Of a stretch of 64,000 nucleotides of DNA, positions 20,802 through 29,686 are shown piece by piece. The DNA comes from Alphaproteobacteria bacterium. GTDB lineage: Bacteria; Pseudomonadota; Alphaproteobacteria; Micropepsales; Micropepsaceae. Location: the NCBI GenBank assembly GCA_019245415.1, contig JAFARO010000003.1, positions 1 to 64,000 on the forward strand. Reading direction: 5' to 3'. The notes below the pieces were generated by a model. The model ran no database searches. It had not been told where the DNA came from and saw only the letters and a program-made list of their open reading frames with translations. Position 1 is the stretch's first letter, and each line of letters starts with the position of its first letter. The translations under genes were made by a program, and so were the position numbers.

Positions 20802-23282
20802 TCAGGGCTTCACGCCATAGCCGGCATAGAGGTCGCCGACCTTGGGCGATGCCGCGCGCGCCGCGGCCAGATCGGCCTGTCCAAGCTCGGTGGCGCCTTT
20901 TCGAAGCTGGATGACACCGCGCATGAACAGCGAACTCGCCAAGCCGGGTGCCTTGGCGAGCGCGGCGTTGTAGTCGGCCAGCGCCTTGTCCAGATCGCCC
21001 ATGCGGAAATAGACGAAGCCGCGGCTGTCGAGGATTGCAGGAGCGTCCGGCGAAAGCTTGAGGCCCTGGTTGCAGTCGTCCAACGCCTGCGGCAGGTCCC
21101 TGTTCAAGGTGGCGCGCAGCCAGCAGCGTTCGTTGAAAAGCTGCGGATTGGCCGGGCTGAGGCCGATGGCGCGGGCGTAATCCGCGAGCGCCAGATCGTA
21201 GTTGCCGAGCTGGCCGTAAGCCTCCGCACGACGGTGCCAACCGAGCTCGAATTGCGGATCGAGCGCGACGGTTTTCGTCAGATCGGCAAGCGCATCGCGG
21301 GCGTTGCCGGAGCGCAGGCGCGCCAAGCCCCTGTCGTAATAGGCACGGAAGGCATCAGGCGCGAGAGCGATCGCTTTGTCCTCGTCGCGCACGGCGTCAT
21401 CGAACTTGTTCAGCATCACCTCGGCGAAGCCGCGGTCCATGTAGGACTCGGCTTTTTTCGGATCCAGGGTGATGGCTTTGTCGAAGGCGGAGCGGGCGGC
21501 CGCATAATCGTCCAGATCGATCCGCGTGACCCCGATGTTGAAAGGGTAGAGCGCATTGGCGGCATCGAGGCTGGCCGCCTTTTCGAAATCCTGAACGGCC
21601 TCGAGCGGCTTGTTCTGATTGCTCTCGACGAAGCCGCGTTCGTTTGCGAACTCCGGGTCGTCCGGTTTCGCCTTGATCGCGGCATCCAAGTCGGCCAGCG
21701 CCTTGTCCCAATCCTTGCGCGCGACATAGGCCAGGGCGCGGTCGTAATGGGCGACGACGTTGTCGGCATCCAATGCCAACGCGGCCGACTCCTCGCGGAT
21801 GGCGCCGTCGAAGTCCTGCTTGCGGTATTCCGCCCAGCCGAGGTTGATCTGTATCGCGTCGTCCTTCGGGTTCAGCGATTGCGCTTTTCGCAGATCCGCC
21901 AATGCAGGATCGATGTCGCCCTTGTCCAGGCGCATCAAGCCGCGCAGTTGATAGGCGTCCGCACCATCGGGCTCGATCGCGATGGCGCGCTCGAGATCGG
22001 CCGCCGCGGGCGCGAGGCGCGACAATTGCCTCTCGGCGCGGGCACGGTCGACCAAGGCCCTGGAGGCCTGTCCATCCAGCGCGATTGCGGCGCTCTCGTC
22101 GCGGATCGAGGCTTCCAGGTCGCCTTTCGCAGCCTGGGCTTCACCGCGGTCTATCACGGCAAAGAGATACTGTTCGCGCGCGCTTTGCGGGACGCGGTTG
22201 TAGTCCGCGATCGCATCGTCGTAGCGATTCATCAGATAGTAGTCCCAGCCGCGGTTCAGCGGGATGTCCGCATCATTGGGATCGAGAGCGTAGGCGGTGT
22301 TCAGATCCGCAATCGCGTCGGCGTACCGCTCCTGACTGCGATAGACCAGGGCCCGGTTGAAATAGTAACCCGCCTCCGAAGGCCGCAATGCGATCGCCTT
22401 GTTATAGTCGGCGAGGGCATGCGCGGCATCGTCGAGCTCGAGATAGGCGTTGCCCCGCGTGTTGTAGTCCTCGGGCTGGTCGCCATGCAGGCCGATCGCC
22501 TGATCCAGATCCTTGATCGCCGCGGCGAACTCGTGCTTGGATCGATAGGCGTCCGCGCGGTCTCGAAGCACGTCGCTCGGATCGTCGTAGAGCGGAATGG
22601 CGGCGCTGAAATCGGCAATCGCCTCGTCGATTTTCTTTTGCGCTGCCAGCGCGATGCCGCGGTTATAGTGCGCGGCCCCGTCGCCCGTGCCGCCGATTTG
22701 GAGCGCCTTGGTGGCGTCCGCAATGCTCTTTTCGTAATTCCCGCTGCGCAGATAGGTCAGCCCGCGTTCGATGTAGTAGTCGGCATTGTCGGGGGCCAGC
22801 GCGATCGCCGCGTCCAAGTCCTTGATCGACTCGGCATACTTCTTCAGCTCGAGATAAGCTTCCCCGCGCTCCATCAGGGTCGCGGCGCTGTTGGGGGCGT
22901 ATTGCAGCGCCTCGGTAAGCTCCGCTATCGCGTCGCCGTATTTTCCGAGAGCGTTGTCGGTGTAGCCCACGTCGTACAACACGTCCGGGTCGTTGGGGGC
23001 GAGCCGCACTGCCGCCTGGAAGTCCGCGAGCGCGGCCTCCCTGTTGCCCAGAGCAAACTCGGCCTGTCCGATCATGATCTGGCCTTGCAGACCGCCGCCG
23101 TCCTTCAGGCATTGGCGCGCGGCATCCAGCCCCGAGGTGAACCGCGCTTTTCGGTCTTCGCCTTGAACTTCGTCGCGGTAGATCAGCTCGCCGGCCTGGC
23201 GGCAGCTTGGAATCGGCGCCGGCGCATGGGCGTCGTGCGCCCATGGCGCCACCAGCGCCATTGCCATCACTGCCGCAAACAC
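20802..23282 (-). CDS. Large secreted tetratricopeptide-repeat protein
   Basis: An 826-residue protein with a signal peptide (MFAAVMAMALVAPWAHDAHA), then a Cys-containing segment and about twenty tandem TPR units. Examples are ADFQAAVRLAPNDPDVLYDVG and ADYARAIGLSPANPQLFNERC. TPR superhelices bind proteins, so a scaffold role in the periplasm is likely; no enzyme domain is visible. It sits between dnaA and dnaN, where most bacteria have no gene. It ends about 200 bases before the dnaN start and begins 69 bases after dnaA. Confidence 0.85.
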   Translation of the reverse strand: MFAAVMAMALVAPWAHDAHAPAPIPSCRQAGELIYRDEVQGEDRKARFTSGLDAARQCLKDGGGLQGQIMIGQAEFALGNREAALADFQAAVRLAPNDPDVLYDVGYTDNALGKYGDAIAELTEALQYAPNSAATLMERGEAYLELKKYAESIKDLDAAIALAPDNADYYIERGLTYLRSGNYEKSIADATKALQIGGTGDGAAHYNRGIALAAQKKIDEAIADFSAAIPLYDDPSDVLRDRADAYRSKHEFAAAIKDLDQAIGLHGDQPEDYNTRGNAYLELDDAAHALADYNKAIALRPSEAGYYFNRALVYRSQERYADAIADLNTAYALDPNDADIPLNRGWDYYLMNRYDDAIADYNRVPQSAREQYLFAVIDRGEAQAAKGDLEASIRDESAAIALDGQASRALVDRARAERQLSRLAPAAADLERAIAIEPDGADAYQLRGLMRLDKGDIDPALADLRKAQSLNPKDDAIQINLGWAEYRKQDFDGAIREESAALALDADNVVAHYDRALAYVARKDWDKALADLDAAIKAKPDDPEFANERGFVESNQNKPLEAVQDFEKAASLDAANALYPFNIGVTRIDLDDYAAARSAFDKAITLDPKKAESYMDRGFAEVMLNKFDDAVRDEDKAIALAPDAFRAYYDRGLARLRSGNARDALADLTKTVALDPQFELGWHRRAEAYGQLGNYDLALADYARAIGLSPANPQLFNERCWLRATLNRDLPQALDDCNQGLKLSPDAPAILDSRGFVYFRMGDLDKALADYNAALAKAPGLASSLFMRGVIQLRKGATELGQADLAAARAASPKVGDLYAGYGVKP

Positions 23283-23351
23283 CCCACACCCTCCCCCACA
23301 GAGCAGGGATGCTAGGTCTTCCGCCCCTCCACCTTCAAGCCGCTATCGGCC

Positions 23352-24770
23352 TCAGACGTCGGTCCGGCGCGACAACAGGCTGCGCAGAAAGTCCACTTCG
23401 GTGCGGAAGGCGCTGTCTTCCAGGCAAAGTGCCTCCACGCGTCGGCAAGCATGCAACACCGTCGTATGATCTCTGCCCCCGAAACGCCTGCCGATCTCGG
23501 GCAGCGACCGCGTCGTCAGCTTCCGCGAGAGGTACATCGCGACCTGCCGCGGGCGCGCCACGCGCCTGGCCCGCTGCGGCGAAGAGAACTCGCGCACGTC
23601 GAGCTTGTAGTACTCCGCGGTCTTGCGCTGGATGTCCTCGATGGACGTCTTGCCCACGGGCGCCAGGCCCGCGCCCACTGCCTCCGACGCCATTTCCAGC
23701 GTCACAGGCTTCTTGGTCAGGTCCGCATAGGTCGCAAGTCTGGTGAAGATGCCGATCATTTCGCGCGGCGAAACGTCTTCCATCTCGGCAATGCGCTCCA
23801 GTACCGTTTCCGGTAGCGACACGTCAGGGCGAAGCCGGGCGAAGTCCAGGGCGCGGCGGCGCAGGATCGCAAGCCGGGTTTCCCGGTCGGGCCGTCCGAG
23901 TTGGACCACCAGCCCACCCGCCAGCCGCGAGCGCACGTCGGCGCCCAGGCCTTCGAGCGCGCCCGGCGCTCTGTCGGCCGCGATGATGACACGGCGATGG
24001 AGATCGGCGAAGGCATTGACCGTGTAGAGAAACTCCGAGGCCGTCGCGGTCGAGCGGCAGATGTGCTGGAGATCGTCCACGATCAGCACGTCGGCGGTGC
24101 GCAACTCATCCTTGAAGGCCAGCGTATCGCGGCGGTGCAGGGCGCCCAGGAAATGGCGCATGAAATCCTCGGCGCGCAGGAACAGCGTGCGCTTGGCGCG
24201 GGTGCGGAACTCGAGCGCCGCGGCGTTCAGCAGATGCGTCTTGCCGTAGCCGAAGCCGCCATGAACGAAGAGGTGCGTCACTTCGCTGTCGCGGCCTTCG
24301 ACATAGCCCTTCATCGCTCCATGCGCGAACTCGTTGGTCGCGCCAACGACGAAGCTTTCAAAGGTTTGCTTGGGATGGAGCATGCGCGTCCACAGGCCCA
24401 CGGCGGCGTCGGCGCGGCTCTCATCCGCCGTGCTGCGGTCCAAGGCGGGAGAGGCCGGGAGTGACCGGGGCAGGTTGCCGCCGATCACCGGCTGGGGCCT
24501 GGACACCACCACGGCAACCGAAGACGGCTCGCCGCCCTCCGCGCGCAGGGCGCGCTCGATCTTCGACATGTAGCGCTCGGTCACCCAGTTGCAGATGAAG
24601 GCCTTGGGCGTGCCGAGACGGATTTCGTCGCGCTGGTGTCCTTCCAGCGTCAACGGCCCGATCCAGGCCTCGAACAATGCATCGCCCAGTTCACCGCGCA
24701 GCCTTTTGCGCGCCGCTGCCCACACGACAGGCCATTCCGGGCCCGACGTCTTCCCACCGATTTCCACCAT
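23352..24770 (-). CDS. dnaA: Chromosomal replication initiator DnaA
   Basis: A 472-residue initiator that binds DnaA boxes and opens oriC. The AAA+ core has Walker A GGFGYGKT (residues 171-178) and Walker B VLIVDD (228-233). The DNA-binding domain has the signature GGRDHTTVLHACRRVE (431-446). The Walker A loop (Phe, Tyr) and the sequence after Walker B are divergent from the usual GVGLGKT and DDIQFI, so this is a diverged DnaA, but all domains are present at normal length. Confidence 0.95.
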   Translation of the reverse strand: MVEIGGKTSGPEWPVVWAAARKRLRGELGDALFEAWIGPLTLEGHQRDEIRLGTPKAFICNWVTERYMSKIERALRAEGGEPSSVAVVVSRPQPVIGGNLPRSLPASPALDRSTADESRADAAVGLWTRMLHPKQTFESFVVGATNEFAHGAMKGYVEGRDSEVTHLFVHGGFGYGKTHLLNAAALEFRTRAKRTLFLRAEDFMRHFLGALHRRDTLAFKDELRTADVLIVDDLQHICRSTATASEFLYTVNAFADLHRRVIIAADRAPGALEGLGADVRSRLAGGLVVQLGRPDRETRLAILRRRALDFARLRPDVSLPETVLERIAEMEDVSPREMIGIFTRLATYADLTKKPVTLEMASEAVGAGLAPVGKTSIEDIQRKTAEYYKLDVREFSSPQRARRVARPRQVAMYLSRKLTTRSLPEIGRRFGGRDHTTVLHACRRVEALCLEDSAFRTEVDFLRSLLSRRTDV

Positions 24771-25374
24771 TGACCATGTTCCCGCTGTTTGCCCGGCTTG
24801 GCACCGGTGCGTTTTTTGTTTTGTCGTCAGGTTCCCTGCCGGTCAGGCAAAGAGTGTCGCATTCGGCCCCATCCCCCGGGCCGCCTCCGCTAACGCCATT
24901 GCATTTTCCCCTTCGTGGTCGAAAAAAGTGACAGCCGCCCCGCGGCGCAACAGTCGAGTTACGCCGTTCAGGAAGTTCTGATGACCTTCTTTACTTAGTT
25001 ATTACTGTCCGCTGGCCAACTGCAGGCCAAAACCGCGCCGAATACGCCGAATTTATTGGTCTTTGTCTTCGACATGTCCGTTCTCGTGAACAGCAACGAG
25101 GTTAATTTGACTCATCCCGAATGGGGGCACAAGAGAACGGACCGGGAATATGACGAAATTGATTCGCGACTAAGCAACTGTACCGTATACGGAAAATCGA
25201 ATTTTTATTTCTCTTCTCATGGAATCAAGGGCTTAGTAACAAAATTTATGACGATCGCGTGGCGCTTATGCGACAAGATTCTTTGTCAGTGCACAGACCA
25301 ATAAAACGATTGATTTTACTTGTAAATCTTGCGCCGCTTCGAAATCGGCAAAGGATTCAAGCCCGGCGCCGGTT
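24771..25374. other. AT-rich dnaA-rpsT intergenic region, possible origin or dnaA control region
   Basis: A 604-base stretch without a convincing gene; an 82-codon ORF at 25056-25304 lacks a good start and looks spurious. From about 24960 it is much more AT-rich than the window. I searched both strands by eye for TTATCCACA-like DnaA boxes and found none close to consensus. Five GANTC sites fall within 25109-25358. The region holds the dnaA promoter and perhaps the rpsT terminator; an origin here is possible but unproven. Confidence 0.5.
25109..25358. promoter_or_regulatory. Cluster of five GANTC (CcrM methylation) sites
   Basis: GACTC 25109-25113, GATTC 25161-25165, GAATC 25222-25226, GATTC 25277-25281 and GATTC 25354-25358. 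About one would be expected by chance in 250 bases. CcrM methylates GANTC in alphaproteobacteria and couples promoters such as that of dnaA to the replication cycle, so the cluster fits cell-cycle control of dnaA or of an origin. Confidence 0.5.
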
Positions 25375-25641
25375 TCAGGCCGGGAGCTTGGCGACCCGCT
25401 TGGCCAGCCGCGAAACCTTGCGCGCGCCCGTGTTCTTGTGGATCACGCCCTTGGAGACGCCGCGCATGATCTCAGGCTCGGCCGCACGCAGCGCGGATTC
25501 CGCACCCTTGCGGTCGCCCTTGGCCAATGCCTCTTCCACCTTGCGGACGTAGGTGCGGACCCGGGTCTTGCGCGCATGGTTGACGGCAGTGCGCTTGGCA
25601 GTGGTGCGGGTGCGCTTCTTGGCGGAGGCGATATTGGGCAT
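25375..25641 (-). CDS. rpsT: 30S ribosomal protein S20
   Basis: An 88-residue basic protein of the small ribosomal subunit. It opens [17 protein letters not shown] and has the usual [18 protein letters not shown] end. Length is standard. Its position upstream of dnaA on the same strand is a familiar alphaproteobacterial arrangement. Confidence 0.97.
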   Translation of the reverse strand: MPNIASAKKRTRTTAKRTAVNHARKTRVRTYVRKVEEALAKGDRKGAESALRAAEPEIMRGVSKGVIHKNTGARKVSRLAKRVAKLPA

Positions 25642-25771
25642 TTCGGTCCTGAGGTCCTTTGGGAGGCGGGGTCTTTAGCTTGGGCCAGCGCCGCGGTCAA
25701 TGTTGCCGCCGTGATCCGGCCTCCCCCGAACGTGAGTTGAGCCGGGCGCTGGCCGCCCACACACTCGGCCG

Positions 25772-26500
25772 ATGTTCCGGCGCGTTTTTCTTGCACTTCT
25801 GCTCTTGGGGAGTTCCGCCGCGGCGGAGGAGGATGTCGTCGCGCGCACGCTCGCCTATCAGGGCAGGGAGCGCAGCTATTTCCTGGACATCCCGGCAGCG
25901 GCCAAGGATCCCGCACCCCTGATCGTGCTGCTGCATGGCGTGGGCGGCAACGGACGCTTCATGGCCGAACGCTGGCGCGATGTCGCCGCGCGCCAGGGCA
26001 TCGTGCTGCTCGCGCCGCAGGCGCTGCATAGCGAGCGCGGATGGGACCCGCGCATCGAGGGACCCGATTTCATCCATGCACTGATCCTCGATGTAGCCGC
26101 CCGGCATCCGATTGATTTCCGCCGCCTCTACGTCTTCGGCCATTCGGGCGGGGCGGTCTATGCGCTCACTTTGGCGATGGTCGAGTCGGAATATTTCGCC
26201 GCCGCCGGGATCTACGCCGGCAGCTGGCGCACGGCAGGAGAATACCGGGTCGCCGCTTATGCCACCCGCAAAATCCCGGTGGGGATGTGGGTGGGCGACC
26301 AGGACGTCTTCTTCTCTCTGAACTCTGTGCGCCAGACGCAAAGGGTATTGCGCGACGAAGGTATCCCGGCAGAACTTACGATCCTGGACGGCAGACGACA
26401 CGACTATGGCGACGCGCCCAAGGATTTTCACGACCAGGTCTGGCGGTTCCTGAGTGCCCACGCCCTCGACGGCCCCCCGCGCTATGCCGAGTACAAGTAG
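25772..26500 (+). CDS. Exported alpha/beta hydrolase, PHB-depolymerase/feruloyl-esterase-like
   Basis: A 242-residue secreted esterase. Signal peptide MFRRVFLALLLLGSSAAA. An LLHGVGGNGRFM oxyanion loop precedes the nucleophile elbow GHSGGA (Ser about residue 123). The acid Asp is likely in VGDQDVFF and the His in DGRRHDYG. The family includes LpqC-like esterases acting on polyesters or aryl esters. The stop TAG (26498-26500) directly abuts the convergent stop of the next gene. Confidence 0.85.
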   Translation: MFRRVFLALLLLGSSAAAEEDVVARTLAYQGRERSYFLDIPAAAKDPAPLIVLLHGVGGNGRFMAERWRDVAARQGIVLLAPQALHSERGWDPRIEGPDFIHALILDVAARHPIDFRRLYVFGHSGGAVYALTLAMVESEYFAAAGIYAGSWRTAGEYRVAAYATRKIPVGMWVGDQDVFFSLNSVRQTQRVLRDEGIPAELTILDGRRHDYGDAPKDFHDQVWRFLSAHALDGPPRYAEYK

Positions 26501-27277
26501 CTATTTGTCCTCGAACGCCGGTTTGCGCTTCTCGCCGAAGGCGGCCATGCCTTCCTTCTGGTCGTGGGTGGCGAACATCGCGTGGAAGACGCGCCGCTCG
26601 AAGCGCACGCCTTCCGCAAGCGTCGTCTCATAGGCGCGGTTGACCGCCTCCTTGGTCATCATGGCGATGGGGACGGAGCGCTCGGCGATCGTCCTGGCGG
26701 CCTTCATGGTCTCGTTCATCAGTTCCGCGGCCGGCACCACGCGGCTGACCAGGCCTGCGCGCTCCGCCTCGGCGACGTCCATATTGCGGCCGATCAGGCA
26801 CATCTCCATCGCCTTGGACTTGCCGACATAGCGTGTCAGGCGCTGGGTGCCACCGATGCCCGGCATGACCCCCAGATTGATCTCGGGCTGGCCGAACTTG
26901 GCGCTGTCGGCTGCAATGATGAAGTCGCACAGCATCGCCAGCTCGCAGCCGCCGCCAAGCGCATAGCCGGCGACGGCGGCCACGATGGGCTTGCGAATGG
27001 CGCTGATGCGGTCATTGGCCTGCGCGAAGAAATTGGCCTTGTACATGTCCATGTAGGACTGCGGCGCCATCTCCTTGATGTCGGCGCCGGCGGCGAAGGC
27101 ACGGTCGGAGCCGGTGATGACGATGCAGCGCACCTCATTGCCGCGGTCCCAGTCCTCAAGCACATGGATGAGCTCCGTCAGAAGCTCGTTGTTCAGCGCA
27201 TTGAGCGCCTTGGGTCGGTTGAGCGTGACGACGCCGACGCCATCTTCGATCTTGACGAGGATGTTCTGGAATTCCAT
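26501..27277 (-). CDS. Enoyl-CoA hydratase
   Basis: A 258-residue crotonase-fold enzyme adding water to trans-2-enoyl-CoA in fatty acid oxidation. The oxyanion-hole segments are AFAAGADIKEM and GYALGGGCELAMLCD. Both catalytic glutamates are visible in GGCELAM and in PEINLGVMPGIGGTQRL. AAAGGAG precedes ATG 27277. The protein is cytosolic. It matches the conserved short-chain hydratase seen near mutM/dnaA in related genomes. Confidence 0.95.
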   Translation of the reverse strand: MEFQNILVKIEDGVGVVTLNRPKALNALNNELLTELIHVLEDWDRGNEVRCIVITGSDRAFAAGADIKEMAPQSYMDMYKANFFAQANDRISAIRKPIVAAVAGYALGGGCELAMLCDFIIAADSAKFGQPEINLGVMPGIGGTQRLTRYVGKSKAMEMCLIGRNMDVAEAERAGLVSRVVPAAELMNETMKAARTIAERSVPIAMMTKEAVNRAYETTLAEGVRFERRVFHAMFATHDQKEGMAAFGEKRKPAFEDK

Positions 27278-27315
27278 GGCCGGGCTCCTTTGAAAAGCGC
27301 GCCTCCCTAGCGGCC

Positions 27316-27501
27316 TTATCGGCCCGTGTCGATGGGCACGCAGTCGCGGTGGCCGGCGGCGATGCAGGCTTCGATGCGCTGGTGGTGAGACAGGGCCTGC
27401 ATCAGGACAACGCCCAGCACGATGAGCACGGCGGCGGCGACCGCGACCCAGGTGTTGTTCCAGCGCCGATCTGCGTCGTCTTCTTCCGGACCTTCAGTCA
27501 T
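27316..27501 (-). CDS. Small single-pass membrane protein
   Basis: A 61-residue protein with an acidic N-terminus, one hydrophobic segment (VAVAAAVLIVLGVVLMQAL, residues about 19-37) and a short Cys-containing tail. The start overlaps the end of arfB by eight bases, so it is probably translated from the arfB transcript. I do not recognise a family. Confidence 0.6.
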   Translation of the reverse strand: MTEGPEEDDADRRWNNTWVAVAAAVLIVLGVVLMQALSHHQRIEACIAAGHRDCVPIDTGR

Positions 27502-27913
27502 CGGCGGGCCTGCCGCGGAATTTTTTCAGCCGAGCGCGCAGCTTCTTGTGCTCGATGCGGCGTTCCTTGCTCGCGCGCGTGGGCTTGGTGCGCTTTCGCG
27601 CCTTTGGAATGATGGCGGCCTCGCGGATGAGGGCGAGGAGCCGGGCGCGGGCGGCGGCCCGGTTGCGCTCCTGGGTGCGGAATTCGCGCGCGGTCAGGAT
27701 CAGCACGCCGTCCCGCGTGAGCCGCGCACCCGAGAGCGCGATCAATCTCAACCGCACGGGATCGGGCAGGGAAGGGGAGTGCGCCACGTCGAAACGAAGC
27801 TGCACCGTGGTCGCGACCTTATTGACGTTCTGCCCGCCCGGACCCGCGGAGGCGATGAAGCGCTCTTCGATCTCGGATTCGTCGATCGCGATCGTGGGCG
27901 TGACTCGCAGCAT
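27494..27913 (-). CDS. arfB: Peptidyl-tRNA hydrolase ArfB (ribosome rescue)
   Basis: A 139-residue release-factor-like protein that frees ribosomes stalled on non-stop mRNA. The catalytic GGQ is in ASAGPGGQNVNKVATTVQLRFD. The C-terminal tail is highly basic (KARKRTKPTRASKERRIEHKKLRARLKKF), which inserts into the mRNA channel in the family. ATG 27913 gives the standard N-terminus; an upstream ATG at 27940 is less likely. It is divergent from the ArsR gene. Confidence 0.9.
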   Translation of the reverse strand: MLRVTPTIAIDESEIEERFIASAGPGGQNVNKVATTVQLRFDVAHSPSLPDPVRLRLIALSGARLTRDGVLILTAREFRTQERNRAAARARLLALIREAAIIPKARKRTKPTRASKERRIEHKKLRARLKKFRGRPADD

Positions 27914-27933
27914 GGCGGTTTGTACCCGGGGCC

Positions 27934-27963
27934 TTGACATGCAACCAAATGGTTGCCTATAAA
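27934..27963 (+). promoter_or_regulatory. Promoter and operator of the arsR-SRPBCC operon
   Basis: TTGACA (27934-27939) and TATAAA (27958-27963) are separated by 18 bases. The spacer contains a perfect inverted repeat GCAACCA-AA-TGGTTGC (27941-27956). Such a palindrome between -35 and -10 is where an ArsR repressor would block polymerase. The expected transcript start falls at about 27969-27971, on or next to the ATG, so the mRNA is probably leaderless. Confidence 0.8.
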
Positions 27964-27968
27964 ACGCC

Positions 27969-28289
27969 ATGAGCATGGATGCGGTTTTCAAGGCGCTTTC
28001 GGATCCGAGCCGCAGGCAATTGCTGGACCGCCTCCATGACCACAACGGGCAGACGCTCAACGACCTGTGTTCGGGATTGGAAATGACGCGTCAGGCGGTG
28101 ACCAAACATCTGGCCATTTTGGAGGCGGCCAATCTGGTCGCCACCCGCAAGCAGGGCCGCGAGAAGCTGCACTTCATCAATCCCGTGCCCATCAACGACA
28201 TCGCCGAGCGGTGGATCGGCAAATTCGAGCGCGGACGCCTGAAGGCGCTCGCCGAACTCAAGAGAAACCTGGAAAGGGAAGAGCCATGA
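27969..28289 (+). CDS. ArsR-family transcriptional repressor
   Basis: A 106-residue winged-helix regulator. The DNA-reading helix region is LNDLCSGLEMTRQAVTKHLAILEAANLV. No metal-binding cysteine pair is present; the single Cys is in the helix. It belongs to the ArsR group paired with SRPBCC proteins. No ribosome binding site precedes ATG 27969, consistent with a leaderless message; ATG 27975 is an alternative. The stop overlaps the next start (ATGA), and it probably represses its own operon via the palindrome at 27941. Confidence 0.9.
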   Translation: MSMDAVFKALSDPSRRQLLDRLHDHNGQTLNDLCSGLEMTRQAVTKHLAILEAANLVATRKQGREKLHFINPVPINDIAERWIGKFERGRLKALAELKRNLEREEP

Positions 28290-28735
28290 GCAGCACGTAC
28301 GTCTATGTCACCTATATCCGCACGGCGCCGGAGAACCTCTGGCAGGCGCTGACCAGCCCCGAGTTCCAGAAGCAATACTGGTTCGGGATGCATCAGGAGA
28401 GCAGCTGGCAAGCAGGCGCAGACTGGAAGCTCTGCTTTTCCGACGGACGCGTGGCGGACGCCGGCAAGGTGCTCGAGATCGATCCGCCCAGACGGCTCGT
28501 GCTGGAATGGAAAAACCAATTCCGCCCGGAAATGAAGGAAGAGGGCCCCACCCGCTGCATCTATGAACTCGAACCGGTCGACGACGCCGTGAAGCTCACG
28601 ATCACCCATACCAGTCCGCGCGAAAAATCGAAGGTCATCGAGGCGGTTTCCGGCGGCTGGCCGAAAGTCCTTTCCAGCCTCAAGAGTCTTCTGGAGACGG
28701 GCAGGCCGATGCCGGCAATCCACAAGCCCGCATAG
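28286..28735 (+). CDS. SRPBCC/AHSA1-domain protein
   Basis: A 149-residue START-like protein with a hydrophobic ligand cavity. It opens VYVTYIRTAPENLWQALTSPEFQKQYW, typical of the AHSA1 group, and ends with GGWPKVLSSLKSLLETG. ArsR-SRPBCC pairs are frequent and often respond to small molecules or stress, but the ligand here is unknown. The start overlaps the arsR stop. Confidence 0.9.
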   Translation: MSSTYVYVTYIRTAPENLWQALTSPEFQKQYWFGMHQESSWQAGADWKLCFSDGRVADAGKVLEIDPPRRLVLEWKNQFRPEMKEEGPTRCIYELEPVDDAVKLTITHTSPREKSKVIEAVSGGWPKVLSSLKSLLETGRPMPAIHKPA

Positions 28736-28744
28736 GATCGGCGG

Positions 28745-29617
28745 CTATTTCTGGCACAGCGGGCAATAGAAGCTCGAGCGCCCGCTCTGCACGATGCGCT
28801 TGATCGTGCCGCCATCGCCGTGCGGACACGGCTTGCGGGCACGGTCGTAGACGGCAAAGCGATGCTGGAAATAGCCGAGCTCGCCATCGGTGCGCTTGTG
28901 GTCGCGCAAGGAGGAGCCGCCGGCCTTCACCGCTTCGCGCAGCACCGCTTTGATCGCGGTCACGAGAGCTGCGATCTCGTTCGGCTTAACGCGGCGCGCA
29001 AGTCGCCGCGGCGCAATCCGCGCGCGCCACAGCGCCTCGCAGACATAGATGTTGCCCAGCCCGGCAATGATCCGCTGATCGAGCAGCGCGGATTTGATCG
29101 GAGTCTTCTTGCCCTTGAGCGCCGCGACGAGGAACTCGGCATCGAAGCGCGACGACAGCGGCTCGACCCCGATCCGCTTGAACAATTTGTCCTCGGCCAA
29201 GGCATCGGTCTTGACCAGCGTGATCAGCCCGAAGCGGCGGTGGTCGGTGAACACGATCCGCGCCGGCGCGTCGGTGTCGAAGACGACGTGATCGTGCTTG
29301 CCCTTGCCGGCGCCTTGCGTCATGCGCGGATAGTGGAAGGTGCCGAGCCTGTGGTCCTTGCCTTTGGCGTAGACGCTCATGCTGCCGCTCATTCCCAGAT
29401 GGATGACCAGCGTCTCGCCGTCGTCGAGATCGGCGAGGATGTACTTGGCACGACGCCAAAGCCGTTTCACCCCGCGCCCCGTCAGACAGCGCGCCAAATC
29501 CTTCGGGAAGGGGATGCGCAGGTCGCCGCGCCGCGTCTCGACATGGGTAAACCGTCGCCCTTCCAGCGCCGGCCGGAGGCCGTTCATCACCGTCTCGACT
29601 TCGGGCAGCTCTGGCAT
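28745..29617 (-). CDS. mutM: Formamidopyrimidine-DNA glycosylase
   Basis: A 290-residue base-excision repair enzyme removing 8-oxoguanine. The catalytic proline follows the start ([11 protein letters not shown]2, E3). The helix-two-turn-helix is in [21 protein letters not shown]. The C-terminal zinc finger has CPHG and CPLC (four Cys within the last 35 residues). It is convergent with the SRPBCC gene and divergent from ubiE, as in other alphaproteobacteria near dnaA. Confidence 0.96.
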   Translation of the reverse strand: MPELPEVETVMNGLRPALEGRRFTHVETRRGDLRIPFPKDLARCLTGRGVKRLWRRAKYILADLDDGETLVIHLGMSGSMSVYAKGKDHRLGTFHYPRMTQGAGKGKHDHVVFDTDAPARIVFTDHRRFGLITLVKTDALAEDKLFKRIGVEPLSSRFDAEFLVAALKGKKTPIKSALLDQRIIAGLGNIYVCEALWRARIAPRRLARRVKPNEIAALVTAIKAVLREAVKAGGSSLRDHKRTDGELGYFQHRFAVYDRARKPCPHGDGGTIKRIVQSGRSSFYCPLCQK

Positions 29618-29627
29618 CGGGGCATCG

Positions 29628-29670
29628 GGTATCGGGAATCGGAAGGTCACCTTATACTGATCCCGATACC
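29628..29670. promoter_or_regulatory. Inverted repeat around a -10-like box between mutM and ubiE
   Basis: GGTATCGGGA (29628-29637) and TCCCGATACC (29661-29670) are perfect complements. Between them lies TATACT (29653-29658), a good -10 box reading toward ubiE, although no clear -35 is present. The arrangement suggests a control site for the divergent mutM/ubiE pair, or simply a member of the TCGGG-rich intergenic repeats. Confidence 0.4.
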
Positions 29671-29686
29671 TGACGCCGATCCCCCG

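Noticed and set aside
25056-25304. 82-codon ORF in the dnaA-rpsT gap
   Set aside because: No ribosome site, no ATG start and no family resemblance; the region looks regulatory.
24771-25374. Confirmed oriC
   Set aside because: AT-rich and next to dnaA, but no DnaA box near consensus was found, and dnaA proximity does not define oriC in alphaproteobacteria. Kept only as a possibility.
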